Positions 12,301-27,900 of a stretch of 64,000 nucleotides of DNA are shown here, piece by piece. Numbering within the stretch: position 1 is the stretch's first letter; the number at the start of each line of letters is the position of its first letter. The stretch is from Anisus vortex (lineage: Eukaryota; Mollusca; Gastropoda; Planorbidae), in NCBI GenBank assembly GCA_949126835.1, contig CASBPS010000188.1, forward strand, positions 1,364,001 to 1,428,000, given 5' to 3'. Below the pieces are notes generated by a model. That model worked only from the letters and a program-made list of their open reading frames with translations. It searched no databases and was not told where the DNA came from. The position numbers and the translations under genes are program-made.

Positions 12301-15300
12301 TTACATACATATCTCACATTACGTTCCATGTATCACATCATCAATTCTAACATTCTATACTCATCTCATTTTACGTTCCATGAATCACATCATCTATTCT
12401 AACATTCTATACATGTCTCACTTCACGTTCCATGAATCATATCATTTATTCTAACTTTCTATACATATCTCACTTTACGTTCCATGAATCCATCTATTCT
12501 AACAATCTTTACATATCCCACTTCACGTCCATGATTCCATCTTTTCTAACATTCTATATATATCTCACTTCATGTTCCATCAATCGCATCATCTATTCTA
12601 ACATTCTATACATATCTCACTTCACGTTAAATGAATCAAATCATCTATTCTAACATTCTATACATATCTCACTTCACGTTCCATAAATCTTACTATCTAT
12701 TCTAATATTTCATAAAAATATCACTTCACGTTCCATGAATCACATCATTAATTCCAACATTCTATACATGTCTCACTTTACGTTCCATGAATCACATCAT
12801 ATATTCTAACATTCTATACATATTTCACTTCACGTTCCATGAATCACATCATCTCTTCTAACTTTCTATACATATCTTACTTCACGTTTCATGCATCCAT
12901 CTATTCTAACATTCTATACATATCTCACTTCACGTTCCTTTAATCCATCTATTCTAACATTCTATACATATCTCACTTCTAGTTCCATGAATCGCATAAT
13001 CTATTCTAACATTCTATACATGTCTCACTTCACGTTTAATGAATCACATCATTTATTCTAATATTCTATACATATCTCTTTTCATGTTCCATGAATCCAT
13101 CTATTCTAACATTCTATACATATCCCACTTCACGTCCATGATTCCATCTATTCTAACATTCTATACAAATCTCACTTCATGTTCCATTAATCGCATCATC
13201 TATTCTAACATTCTATACATATCTCACTTCACGTTAAATGAATCACATCATCTATTCTAAAATTATATACATATCTCTCTTCACGTTCCATGAATCACAC
13301 CATCTATCCTAACATTCCATACATATCTCACATTACGTTCCATGTATCACATCATCTATTCTAACATTCTATACTCATCTCACTTCACGTTCCATGAATC
13401 ACATCATCTATTCTAACATTCTATACATGTCTCACTTCACGTTCCATAAATCATATTATCTATTCTAACTTTCTATACATATCTCACTTTACGTTCCATA
13501 AATCCATCTATTCTAACATTCTATACATATCTCTCTTCATGTTCAAAGAATCCATCTATTCAAACAATCTATACATATTTCACCTAACGTTCCATGAATC
13601 ACATCATCTATTCTAATATTCTATACATATCTCACTTCACGATCCATGAATCATATCATCTATTCTAACATTCTATACATATCTCACTTCAGGTTCCATG
13701 AATCACATCATCTTTTCTAAAATTCTATACATATCTCACTTCAAGTTCCATGAATCACATCATCTGTTCTAACATTCTATACATATCTCACTTCACGTTC
13801 CATTAATCACAACATCTATTCTATAATTCTATTCATATCTCACTTCACGTTCAATGAATAACATCATCTATTCTAACATTGTATACATATCTCACTTCAC
13901 GTTCCATGAATCACACCATCTATCCTAACATTCCATACATATCTCACATTACGTTCCATGTATCACATCATCAATTCTAACATTCTATACTCATCTTACT
14001 TCACGTTCCATGAATCACATGATCTATTCTAACATTCTATACATGTCTCACTTCACGTTCCATGAATCATATCATTTATTCTAACTTTCTATACATATCT
14101 CACTTTACGTTCCATAAATCCATCTATTCTAACATTCTATACATATCTCTCTTCATGTTCCATGAATCCATCTATTCTAACATTCTAAAAACATATCACT
14201 TCACGTTCCATGAATCATATCATCTATTCTAACATTCTATACATATCTCATTTCACGTTCCATGAATCGCATCATCTATTCTAACATTCTATACATATCT
14301 CACTTCACGTTCCATGAATCACATCATCTATTCTAACATTCTATACACATCTCACTTCACGTTCCATGAATCACATCATCTATTATAACATTCTATACAT
14401 ATCTCACTTCACGTTCCATGAATCCATATATTCTAACATACTATACATATCTCTCTTCATGTTCCATGAATCCATCTATTCTAACAATCTATACATATTT
14501 CACTTCACGTTCCATGAATCACATCCTCTATTCTAATATTCTATACATATCTCACTTTACGTTCCATGAATCATATCATCTATTCTAACGTTCTATACAT
14601 ATCTCACTTCAGGTTCCATGAATCACATTATCTATTCTAAAAATCTATACAATTCTCACTTCAAGTTCCATGAATCACATCATCTATTCTAACATTCTAT
14701 ACATATCTCACTTCACGTTCCATTAATCACAACATCTATTCGAACATTCTATTCATATCTCACTTCACGTTCAATGAATCACATCATCTATTCTAATATT
14801 CTATACATATCTCACTTCACGTTCCATCAATCCCAACATCTATTCTAACATTCTATTCATATCTCATTTCACGTTAAATGAATCACATCATCTATTCTAA
14901 AATTCTATACATATCTCTCTTCACGTTCCATGAATCACACCATCTATCCTAACATTCCATACATATCTCACATTACGTTCCATGTATCACATCATCTATT
15001 CTAACATTCTATACTCATCTCACTTCACGTTCCATGAATCACATCATCTATTCTAACATTTTATACATGTCTCACTTCACGTTCCATAAATCATATTATC
15101 TATTCTAACTTTCTATACATATCTCACTTTACGTTCCATAAATCCATCTATTCTAACATTCTATACATATCTCTCTTCATGTTCAAAGAATCCATCTATT
15201 CCAACAATCTATACATATTTCACCTAACGTTCCATGAATCACATCATCTATTCTAATATTCTATACATATCTCACTTCACGATCCATGAATCATATCATC

Positions 15301-15491
15301 TATTCTAACATTCTATACATATCTCACTTCAGGTTCCATGAATCACATCATCTTTTCTAAAATTCTATACATATCTCACTTCAAGCTCCATGAATCACAT
15401 CATCTGTTCTAACATTCTATACATATCTCACTTCACGTTCCATTAATCACAACATCTATTCTATAATTCTATTCATATCTCACTTCACGTT
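9311..15491 (+). repeat. Family Y HOR, copy 1 (6,181 bp)
   Basis: Private variants recur 6,181 bp downstream: TCTTACATT at 9891 and 16072, CAATGAAT at 9311 and 15492. The offset becomes 6,126 bp further on (for example 12432 to 18558 and 13039 to 19165). The unit carries characteristic odd monomers: a 4-bp-shortened copy (CACACCATTCTAACC near 9,985), a 1-bp-short 51-bp copy (CACATTACTTCC near 10,680) and 47-bp copies (CACGTCCATGATTCC). It also holds an internal 1,640-bp repeat (13261 and 14901). Confidence 0.85.
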
Positions 15492-16500
15492 CAATGAATA
15501 ACATCATCTATTCTAACATTGTATACATATCTCACTTCACGTTCCATGAATCACACCATCTATCCTAACATTCCATACATATCTCACATTACGTTCCATG
15601 TATCACATCATCAATTCTAACATTCTATACTCATCTCATTTCACGTTCCATGAATCACATCATCTATTCTAACATTCTATACATGTCTCACTTCACGTTC
15701 CATGAATCATATCATTTATTCTAACTTTCTATACATATCTCACTTTACGTTCCATAAATCCATCTATTCTAACATTCTATACATATCTCTCTTCATGTTC
15801 CATGAATCCATCTATTCTAACATTCTATACATATCTCACTTCACGTTCCATGAATCATATAATCTATTCTAACATTCTATACATTTCTCACTTTACGTTC
15901 CATGAATCGCATCATCTATTCTAACATTCTATACATATCTCACTTCACGTTCTATTAATCACATCATCTATTCTAACATTCTATACATATTTCACTTCAC
16001 ATTTAATGAATCACATCAAATATTCTAACATTATATACATATCTCTCTTCATGTTCCATGAATCCATCTATTCTTACATTCTATACATATCTCACTTCAC
16101 GTTCCATGAATCACATCATCTATTCGAACATTCTATACATATCTCACTTTACGTTCCAAAAATCACACCATTCTAACCTTCTATACATATCTCACTTCAC
16201 GTTCCATGAATCACATCATCTATTCTAACATTCTATACATGTCTCACTTCAGGTTCCATGAATCACATCATCTATTCTAATATTCTATACATATCTCACT
16301 TCACGTTCCATGAATCACATCATCTATTCTAACATTCTATACACGTCTCACTTCACGTTCCATGAATCACATCATCTATTATAACATTCTATACATATCT
16401 CACTTCACGTTCCATGAATCCATCTATTCTAACATACTATACATATCTCTCTTCATGTTCCATGAATCCATCTATTCTAACAATCTAAACATATTTCACT
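13261..16500 (+). repeat. 1,640-bp internal repeat inside and across Y copies
   Basis: Sequence from about 13.24 kb recurs 1,640 bp later: the AATTATATAC/AATTCTATAC monomer at 13261 and 14901, and CATTAATCACAACATC at 13801 and 15441. Similarity continues through the TTTATTCTAACTTTC monomer (14041 and 15681) and beyond. The two copies straddle the start of the second 6.1-kb unit, so this repeat and the 6,181-bp repeat overlap. The end coordinate is approximate. Confidence 0.75.
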
Positions 16501-19500
16501 TCACGTTCCATGAATCACATCATCTATTCTAATATTCTATACATATCTCACTTTACGTTCCATGAATCACATCATCTATTCTAACATTCTATACATATCT
16601 CACTTCAGGTTCCATGAATCACATTATTTATTCTAAAAATCTATACAATTCTCACTTCAAGTTCCATGAATCACATCATCTATTCTAACATTCTATACAT
16701 ATCTCACTTCACGTTCCATTAATCACAACATCTATTCGAACATTCTATTCATATCTTACTTCACGTTCAATGAATCACATCATCTATTCTAACATTGTAT
16801 ACATATCTCACTTCACGTTCCATGAATCACACCATCTATCCTAACATTCCATACATATCTCACTTTACGTTCCATGAATCACATCATCTATTCTAACATT
16901 CTATACATGTCTCACTTTACGTTCCATGAATCATATCATATATTCTAACTTTCTATACATATCTCACTTTATGTTCCATAAATCCATCTATTCCAACAAT
17001 CTATACATATTTCACCTAACGTTCCATGAATCATATCATCTATTCTAACTTTCTATACATATCTCACTTTATGTTCCATAAATCCATCTATTCCAACAAT
17101 CTATACATATTTCACCTAACGTTCCATGAATCACATCATCTATTCTAATATTCTATACATATCTCACTTCAAGTTCCATGAATCACGTCAACTATTCTAA
17201 CATTCTATACATGTCTCACTTCACGTTCCATGAATCACATCATCTATTCTAACATTCTATACATATCTCACATCACGTTCCATGAATCACATCATCTATT
17301 CTAATATTCTATATATATCTCACTTCACGTTCCTTGAATCATATCATCTATTTTAACTTTCTATACATATCTCACTTTACGTTCCATAAATCCATCTATT
17401 CTAACATTCTATACATATCTCTCTTCATGTTCCATGAATCCATCTATTCTAACATTCTATACATATCTCACTTCACGTTCCATGAATTATATCATATATT
17501 CTAACATTCTATACATATCTCACTTCACGTTCCATGAATCACATCATCTATTCTAACATTCTATACATATCTCACTTCACGTTCCATGAATCACATCATA
17601 TATTCTAACATTCTATACCTATCTCACTTTACCTTCCATTAATCCATCTATTCTAACATTCTATACATATCTCACTTCACGTTCCTTGAATCGCATCATC
17701 TGTTCTAACATTCTATACATCTCTCACTTCACGTTTAATGAATCACATCAACTATTCTAACATTATATACATATCTCTCTTCATGTTCCATGAATCCATC
17801 TATTCTAATATTCTATACATATCTTACTTCACGTTCCATGAATCACATAATCTGTTCTAATATTCTATACATGTCTCACTTCAGGTTCCATGAATCACAT
17901 CATCTATTCTAATATTCTATACATATCTCACTTCACGTTCCATAAATCACATCATCTATTCTAACATTCTATACACATCTCACTTCCCGTTCCATGAATC
18001 ACATCATCTATTAGAACATTTTATACAAATCTCACTTCATGTTTCATGAATACATTTATTCTAACATTCTATACATATCTTTCATCATAATCCATGAATC
18101 CATCTATTCTAACAATCTATACATATCTCACTTCACGTTCCATGAATCATATCATCTATTCTAACATTCTATACATATCTCACTTCAGGTTCCATGAATC
18201 ACATCATCTATTCTAAAATTCTATACATATCTCACTTCAAGTTACATGAATCACATCATCTATTCTAACATTCTATACATATCTCACTTCACGTTCCATC
18301 AATCACAACATCTATTCTAACATTCTATTTATATCTCATTTCACGTTCAATTAATCACACCATCTATTCTAACATTCTATACATATCTCACTTCACGTTC
18401 CATGAATCACACCATCTATCCTAACATTACATACATATCTCACATTACGTTCCATGTATCACATCATCAATTCTAACATTCTATACTCATCTCATTTTAC
18501 GTTCCATGAATCACATCATCTATTCTAACATTCTATACATGTCTCACTTCACGTTCCATGAATCATATCATTTATTCTAACTTTCTATACATATCTCACT
18601 ATACGTTCCATGAATCCATCTATTCTAACATTCTATACATATCCCACTTCACGTCCATGATTCCATCTTTTCTAACATTCTATATATATCTCACTTCATG
18701 TTCCATGAATCGCATCATCTATTCTAACATTCTATACATATCTCACTTCACGTTAAATGAATCAAATCATCTATTCTAACATTCTATACATATCTCACTT
18801 CACGTTCCATAAATCTTACTATCTATTCTAATATTTCATAAAAATATCACTTCACGTTCCATGAATCACATCATCAATTCCAACATTCTATACATGTCTC
18901 ACTTTACGTTCCATGAATCACATCATATATTCTAACATTCTATACATATTTCACTTCACGTTCCATGAATCACATCATCTCTTCTAACTTTCTATACATA
19001 TCTTACTTCACGTTTCATGCATCCATCTATTCTAACATTCTATACATATCTCACTTCACGTTCCTTTAATCCATCTATTCTAACATTCTATACATATCTC
19101 ACTTCTAGTTCCATGAATCGCATAATCTATTCTAACATTCTATACATGTCTTACTTCACGTTTAATGAATCACATCATTTATTCTAATATTCTATACATA
19201 TCTCTTTTCATGTTCCATGAATCCATCTATTCTAACATTCTATACATATCCCACTTCACGTCCATGATTCCATCTATTCTAACATTCTATACAAATCTCA
19301 CTTCATGTTCCATTAATCGCATCATCTATTCTAACATTCTATACATATCTCACTTCACGTTAAATGAATCACATCATCTATTCTAAAATTCTATACATAT
19401 CTCTCTTCACGTTCCATGAATCACATAATCTATCCTAACATTCCATACATATCTCACATTACGTTCCATGTATCACATCATCTATTCTAACATTCTATAC

Positions 19501-20920
19501 TCATCTCACTTCACGTTCCATGAATCACATCATCTATTCTAACATTCTATACATGTCTCACTTCACGTTCCATAAATCATATTATCTATTCTAACTTTCT
19601 ATACATATCTCACTTTACGTTCCATAAATCCATCTATTCTAACATTCTATACATATCTCTCTTCATGTTCAAAGAATCCATCTATTCCAACAATCTATAC
19701 ATATTTCACCTAACGTTCCATGAATCACATCATCTATTCTAATATTCTATACATATCTCACTTCACGATCCATGAATCATATCATCTATTCTAACATTCT
19801 ATACATATCTCACTTCAGGTTCCATGAATCACATCATCTTTTCTAAAATTCTATACATATCTCACTTCAAGTTCCATGAATCACATCATCTGTTCTAACA
19901 TTCTATACATATCTCACTTCACGTTCCATTAATCACAACATCTATTCTATAATTCTATTCATATCTCACTTCACGTTCAATGAATAACATCATCTATTCT
20001 AACATTGTATACATATCTCACTTCACGTTCCATGAATCACACCATCTATCCTAACATTCCATACATATCTCACATTACGTTCCATGTATCACATCATCAA
20101 TTCTAACATTCTATACTCATCTTACTTCACGTTCCATGAATCACATGATCTATTCTAACATTCTATACATGTCTCACTTCACGTTCCATGAATCATATCA
20201 TTTATTCTAACTTTCTATACATATCTCACTTTACGTTCCATAAATCCATCTATTCTAACATTCTATACATATCTCTCTTCATGTTCCATGAATCCATCTA
20301 TTCTAACATTCTAAAAACATATCACTTCACGTTCCATGAATCATATCATCTATTCTAACATTCTATACATATCTCATTTCACGTTCCATGAATCGCATCA
20401 TCTATTCTAACATTCTATACATATCTCACTTCACGTTCCATGAATCACATCATCTATTCTAACATTCTATACACATCTCACTTCACGTTCTATGAATCAC
20501 ATCATCTATTATAACATTCTATACATATCTCACTTCACGTTCCATGAATCCATATATTCTAACATACTATACATATCTCTCTTCATGTTCCATGAATCCA
20601 TCTATTCTAACAATCTATACATATTTCACTTCACGTTCCATGAATCACATCCTCTATTCTAATATTCTATACATATCTCACTTTACGTTCCATGAATACT
20701 ATCATCTCTTATAACGTTCTATACATATCTCACTTCAGGTTCCATGAATCACATTATCTATTCTAAAAATCTATACAATTCTCACTTCAAGTTCCATGAA
20801 TCACATCATCTATTCTAACATTCTATACATATCTCACTTCACGTTCCATTAATCACAACATCTATTCGAACATTCTATTCATATCTCACTTCACGTTCAA
20901 TGAATCACATCATCTATTCT
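15492..20920 (+). repeat. Family Y HOR, copy 2 (truncated)
   Basis: Follows copy 1 at an offset of 6,181 bp up to about 16.85 kb and 6,126 bp afterwards. The 55-bp change is accounted for by two events. Copy 2 has lost 155 bp relative to about 10,664-10,920 (three monomers, one of them 51 bp), and it has gained a 100-bp tandem duplication at 16949-17148. Collinearity ends near 20,920, where the next monomer is a GTATAC type instead of the expected TATTCTATAC type. Confidence 0.83.
16949..17148 (+). repeat. 100-bp two-monomer tandem duplication
   Basis: One 48-bp monomer (CTTTCTATAC type ending TATTCCAA) plus one 52-bp monomer (CAATCTATAC type with CACCTAACG) is present twice in a row, 16949-17048 and 17049-17148. 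The matching place in copy 1 (near 10.92-11.02 kb) has a single copy. Confidence 0.9.
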
Positions 20921-22706
20921 AACATTGTATACATATCTCACTTCACGTTCCATAAATCACACCATCTATCGTAACATTCCATACATATCTCACATTACTT
21001 CCATGTATTACATCATCTATTCTAACATTCTATACTCATCTCACTTCACGTTCCATGAATCACATCATCTATTCTAACTTTCTATACATATCTCACTTTA
21101 CGTTCCATGCATCAATCTATTCTAACATTCTATACATATCCCACTTCACGTCCATGATTTCATCTATTCTAACATTCTATACATATCTCACTTCATGTTC
21201 CATTAATCGCATCATCTATTCTAACATTCAATACATATCTCACTTCACGTTAAATGAATCAAATCATCTATTCTAACATTCTATACATATCTCACTTCAC
21301 GTTCCATAAATCACACCATCTATTCTAACATTTCATAAAAATATCACTTCACGTTCCATGAATCACATCATCAATTCCAACATTCTATACATGTCTCACT
21401 TTACGTTCCATGAATCACATCATATATTCTAACATTCTATGCATATTTCACTTCACGTTCCATGAATCACATCATCTATTCTAACATTCTATACATATCT
21501 CACTTCACGTTCTATTAATCACATTATCTATTCTAACATTCTATACATATCTCACTTCACGTTCCATGAATCACATCATCTATTCTAATATTCTATACAT
21601 ATCTCACTTCAAGTTCCATGAATCACATCATCTATTCTAGCATTCTTTACATATCTCACTTCACGTTCCATCAATCACAACATCTATTCTAACATTCTAT
21701 TCATATCTCATTTCACGTTCAATGAATCACATCATCTATTCTAACATTCTATACATATCTCACTTCACGTTCCATGAATCACACCATCTATCCTAACATT
21801 ACATACATATCTCACATTACGTTCCATGTATCACATCATCAATTCTAACATTCTATACTCATCTCATTTTACGTTCCATGAATCACATCATCTATTCTAA
21901 CATTCTATACATGTCTCACTTCACGTTCCATGAATCATATCATTTATTCTAACTTTCTATACATATCTCACTTTACGTTCCATGAATCCATCTATTCTAA
22001 CATTCTATACATATCCCACTTCTCGTCCATGATTCCATCTATTCTAACATTATATATATATCTCACTTCATGTTCCATGAATCGCATCATCTATTCTAAC
22101 ATTCTATACATGTCTCACTTCACGTTCCATGAATCATATCATTTATTCTAACTTTCTATACATATCTCACTTTACGTTCCATGAATCCATCTATTCTAAC
22201 ATTCTATACATATCCCACTTCACGTCCATGATTCCATCTATTCTAAAATTCTATACATATCTCACTTCACGTTAAATGAATCAAATCATCTATTCTAACA
22301 TTCTATACATATCTCACTTCACGTTCCATAAATCACACCATCTATTCTAATATTTCATAAAAATATCACTTCACGTTCCATGAATCACATCATCAATTCC
22401 AACATTCTATACATGTCTCACTTTACGTTCCATGAATCACATCATATATTCTAACATTCTATACATATTTCACTTCACTTTCCATGAATCACATCATCTC
22501 TTCTAACTGTCTATACATATCTTACTTCACGTTTCATGCATCCATCTATTCAAACATTCTATACATATCTCACTTCACGTTCCTTTAATCCATCTATTCT
22601 AACATTCTATACATATCTCACTTCTAGTTCCATGAATCGCATCATCTATTCTAACATTCTATACATGTCTCACTTCACGTTTAATGAATCACATCATCTA
22701 TTCTAA
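20921..22706 (+). repeat. Rearranged family Y junction segment
   Basis: Built from Y monomers in a new order. A piece resembling 10.6-10.74 kb is followed by sequence repeated 875 bp apart (21055 and 21930). The latter is also 3,372 bp downstream of 18558. It includes a 199-bp tandem duplication (start points 21930 and 22129) of 48 + 47 + 52 + 52 bp monomers. The same arrangement recurs at 41178-42252, so this junction was copied as a block. Confidence 0.75.
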
Positions 22707-24958
22707 TATTCTATACATATCTCACTTCAAGATCCATGAATCATATCATCTATTCTAACATTCTATACATATCTCACTTCAGGTTCCATGAATCACATCA
22801 TCTTTTCTAAAATTCTATACATATCTCACTTCAAGTTCCATGAATCACATCATCTGTTCTAACATTCTATACATATCTCACTTCACGTTCCATTAATCAC
22901 AACATCTATTCTAACATTCCATACATATCTCACATTACGTTCCATGTATCACATCATCAATTCTAACATTCTATACTCATCTTACTTCACGTTCCATGAA
23001 TCACATGATCTATTCTAACATTCTATACATGTCTCACTTCACGTTCCATGAATCATATTATTTATTCTAACTTTCTATACATATCTCACTTTACGTTCCA
23101 TAAATCCATCTATTCTAACATTCTATACATATCTCTCTTCATGTTCCATGAATCCATCTATTCTAACATTCTAAAAACATATCACTTCACGTTCCATGAA
23201 TTATATCATCTATTCTAACATTCTATACATATCTCATTTCACGTTCCATGAATCGCATCATCTATTCTAACATTCTATACATATCTCACTTCACGTTCCA
23301 TGAATCACATCATCTATTCTAACATTCTATACCTATCTTACTTTACTTTCTATTAATTCATCTTTTCTAACATTCTATACATATCTCACTTCACGTTCCA
23401 TGAATCGCATCATCTATTCTAACATTCTATACATATCTCACTTCACATTTAATGAATCACATCAAATATTCTAACATTATATACACATCTCACTTCACGT
23501 TCCATGAATAACATCATCTATTATAACATTCTATACATATCTCACTTCACGTTCCATGAATCCATCTATTCTAACATTCTATACATATCTCTCTTCATGT
23601 TCCATGAATCCATCTATTCAAACAATCTATACATATTTCACTTCACGTTCCATGAATCACATCATCTATTCTAATATTCTATACATATGTCTCTTCACGT
23701 TCCATGAATCATATCATCTATTCTAACATTCTATACATATCCCACTTCACGTTCCAAAAATTACATTAACTATTCCAACATTCTATACATATCTCACTTC
23801 ACATTCCATGAATCACACCATCTATTCTAACATTCTATACATATCTCACTTCACGATCCATGAATCACACCATCTATTCTAAAATTCTATACATATCTCA
23901 CTTCAAGTTCCATGAATCACGTCAACTATTCTAACATTCTATACATGTCTCACTTCACGTTCCATGAATCACATCATCTATTCTAACATTCTATACATGT
24001 CTCACTTTTCGTTCCATGAATCATATCATCTATTCTAACTTTCTATACATATCTCACTTTACGTTCCATAAATCCATCTATTCTAACATTCTATACATAT
24101 CTTTCTTCATGTTCCATGAATACATCTATTCTAACATTCTATACATATCTCACTTCACGTTCCATGAATCATATCATCTATTCTAACATTCTATACATAT
24201 CTCACTTCACGTTCCATGAATCACATCATCTATTCTAACATTCTATACATATCTTACATCACGTTCCACGAATCACATCATCTATTCTAATATTCTATAC
24301 ATATTTCACTTCACGATCCATGAATCATACCATCTATTCTAAAATTCTATACATATCTCACTTTACGTTCCATGAATCACATCATCTATTCTAACATTCT
24401 ATACATATCTCACTTCAAGTTCCATGAATCACGTCAACTATTCTAACATTCTATACATGTCTCACTTCACGTTCCATAAATCACATCATCTTTTCTAACA
24501 TTCTATACATGTCTCACTTCACGTTCCATGAATCATATCATCTATTCTAACTTTCTATACATATCTCACTTTACGTTCCATAAATCCATCTATTCTAACA
24601 TTCTATACATATCTCTCTTCATGTTACATGAATCCATCTATTCTAACATTCTATACATATCTCACTTCACGTTCCATGAATCATATCATCTATTCTAACA
24701 TTCTATACATATCTCACTTCACGTTCCATGAATCACATCATCTATTCTAACATTCTATACATATCTCACTTCACGTTCTATTAATCACATTATCTATTCT
24801 AACATTCTATACATATCTCACTTCAAGTTCCATGAATCACATCATCTATTCTAGCATTCTTTACATATCTCACTTCACGTTCCATCAATCACAACATCTA
24901 TTCTAACATTCTATTCATATCTCATTTCACGTTCAATGAATCACATCATCTATTCTAA
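22707..24958 (+). repeat. Partial X unit: X monomers 44-52 then 1-35
   Basis: Enters X order at the monomer with CACTTCAAGATCC and runs through the CTAAAAACAT monomer (23167) to the monomer just before the GTATAC type. The length of 2,252 bp equals the 2,656-bp X unit minus monomers 36-43 (5 x 52 + 3 x 48 = 404 bp). It ends where a monomer beginning CATTGTATAC switches to Y sequence (GAATCCATATATTC). Confidence 0.85.
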
Positions 24959-27900
24959 CATTGTATACATATCTCACTTCACGTTCCATGAATCCATATA
25001 TTCTAACATACTATACATATCTCTCTTCATGTTCCATGAATCCATCTATTCTAACAATCTATACATATTTCACTTCACGTTCCATGAATCACATCCTCTA
25101 TTCTAATATTCTATACATATCTCACTTTACGTTCCATGAATCATATCATCTATTCTAACGTTCTATACATATCTCACTTCAGGTTCCATGAATCACATTA
25201 TCTATTCTAAAAATCTATACAATTCTCACTTCAAGTTCCATGAATCACATCATCTATTCTAACATTCTATACATATCTCACTTCACGTTCCATTAATCAC
25301 AACATCTATTCGAACATTCTATTCATATCTCACTTCACGTTCAATGAATCACATCATCTATTCTAATATTCTATACATATCTCACTTCACGTTCCATCAA
25401 TCACAACATCTATTCTAACATTCTATTCATATCTCATTTCACGTTCAATGAATCACATCATCTATTCTAACATTCTATACATATCTCACTTCACGTTCCA
25501 TGAATCACACCATCTTTCCTAACATTACATACATATCTCACATTACGTTCCATAAATCACATCATCAATTCTAACATTCTATACTCATCTCATTTCACGT
25601 TCCATGAATCACATCATCTATTCTAACATTCTATACATGTCTCACTTCACGTTCCATGAATCATATCATTTATTCTAACTTTCTATACATATCTCACTTT
25701 ACGTTCCATAAATCCATCTATTCTAACATTCTATACATATCTCTCTTCATGTTCCATGAATCCATCTATTCTAACATTCTATACATATCTCACTTCACGT
25801 TCCATGAATCATATAATCTATTCTAACATTCTATACATTTCTCACTTTACGTTCCATGAATCGCATCATCTATTCTAACATTCTATACATATCTCACTTC
25901 ACGTTCTATTAATCACATCGTCTATTCTAACATTCTATACATATTTCACTTCACATTTAATGAATCACATCAAATATTCTAACATTATATACATATCTCT
26001 CTTCATGTTCCATGAATCCATCTATTCTTACATTCTATACATATCTCACTTCACGTTCCATGAATCACATCATCTATTCGAACATTCTATACATATCTCA
26101 CTTTACGTTCCGAAAATCACACCATTCTAACCTTCTATACATATCTCACTTCACGTTCCATGAATCACATCATCTTTTCTAACATTCTATACATGTCTCA
26201 CTTCAGGTTCCATGAATCACATCATCTATTCTAATATTCTATACATATCTCACTTCACGTTCCATGAATCACATCATCTATTCTAACATTCTATACCCGT
26301 CTCACTTCACGTTCCATGAATCACATCATCTATTATAACATTCTATACATATCTCACTTCACGTTCCATGAATCCATCTATTCTAACATACTATACATAT
26401 CTCTCTTCATGTTCCATGAATCCATCTATTCTAACAATCTATACATATTTCACTTCACGTTCCATGAATCACATCATCTATTCTAATATTCTATACATAT
26501 CTCACTTTACGTTCCATGAATCACATCATCTATTCTAACATTCTATACATATCTCACTTCAGGTTCCATGAATCACATTATTTATTCTAAAAATCTATAC
26601 AATTCTCACTTCAAGTTCCATGAATCACATCATCTATTCTAACATTCTATACATATCTCACTTCACGTTCCATTAATCACAACATCTATTCGAACATTCT
26701 ATTCATATCTTACTTCACGTTCAATGAATCACATCATCTATTCTAACATTGTATACATATCTCACTTCACGTTCCATGAATCACACCATCTATCCTAACA
26801 TTCCATACATATCTCACATTACTTCCATGTATTACATCATCTATTCTAACATTCTATACTCATCTCACTTCACGTTCCATGAATCACATCATCTATTCTA
26901 ACATTCTATACATATCTCACTTCAAGTTCCATGAATCACGTCAACTATTCTAACATTCTATACATGTCTCACTTTACGTTCCATGAATCACATCATCTAT
27001 TCTAACATTCTATACATGTCTCACTTTACGTTCCATGAATCATATCATCTATTCTAACTTTCTATACATATCTCACTTTATGTTCCATAAATCCATCTAT
27101 TCCAACAATCTATACATATTTCACCTAACGTTCCATGAATCACATCATCTATTCTAATATTCTATACATATCTCACTTCAAGTTCCATGAATCACGTCAA
27201 CTATTCTAACATTCTATACATGTCTCACTTCACGTTCCATGAATCACATCATCTATTCTAACATTCTATACATATCTCACATCACGTTCCATGAATCACA
27301 TCATCTATTCTAATATTCTATACATATCTCACTTCACGTTCCATGAATCATATCATCTATTTTAACTTTCTATACATATCTCACTTTACGTTCCATAAAT
27401 CCATCTATTCTAACATTCTATACATATCTCTCTTCATGTTCCATGAATCCATCTTTTCTAACATTCTATACATATCTCACTTCACGTTCCATGAATTATA
27501 TCATATATTCTAACATTCTATACATATCTCACTTCACGTTCCATGAATCACATCATCTATTCTAACATTCTATACATATCTCACTTCACGTTCCATGAAT
27601 CACATCATATATTCTAACATTCTATACCTATCTCACTTTACCTTCCATTAATCCATCTATTCTAACATTCTATACATATCTCACTTCACGTTCCATGAAT
27701 CGCATCATCTGTTCTAACATTCTATACATCTCTCACTTCACGTTTAATGAATCACATCAACTATTCTAACATTATATACATATCTCTCTTCATGTTCCAT
27801 GAATCCATCTATTCTAATATTCTATACATATCTTACTTCACGTTCCATGAATCACATAATCTATTCTAATATTCTATACATGTCTCACTTCAGGTTCCAT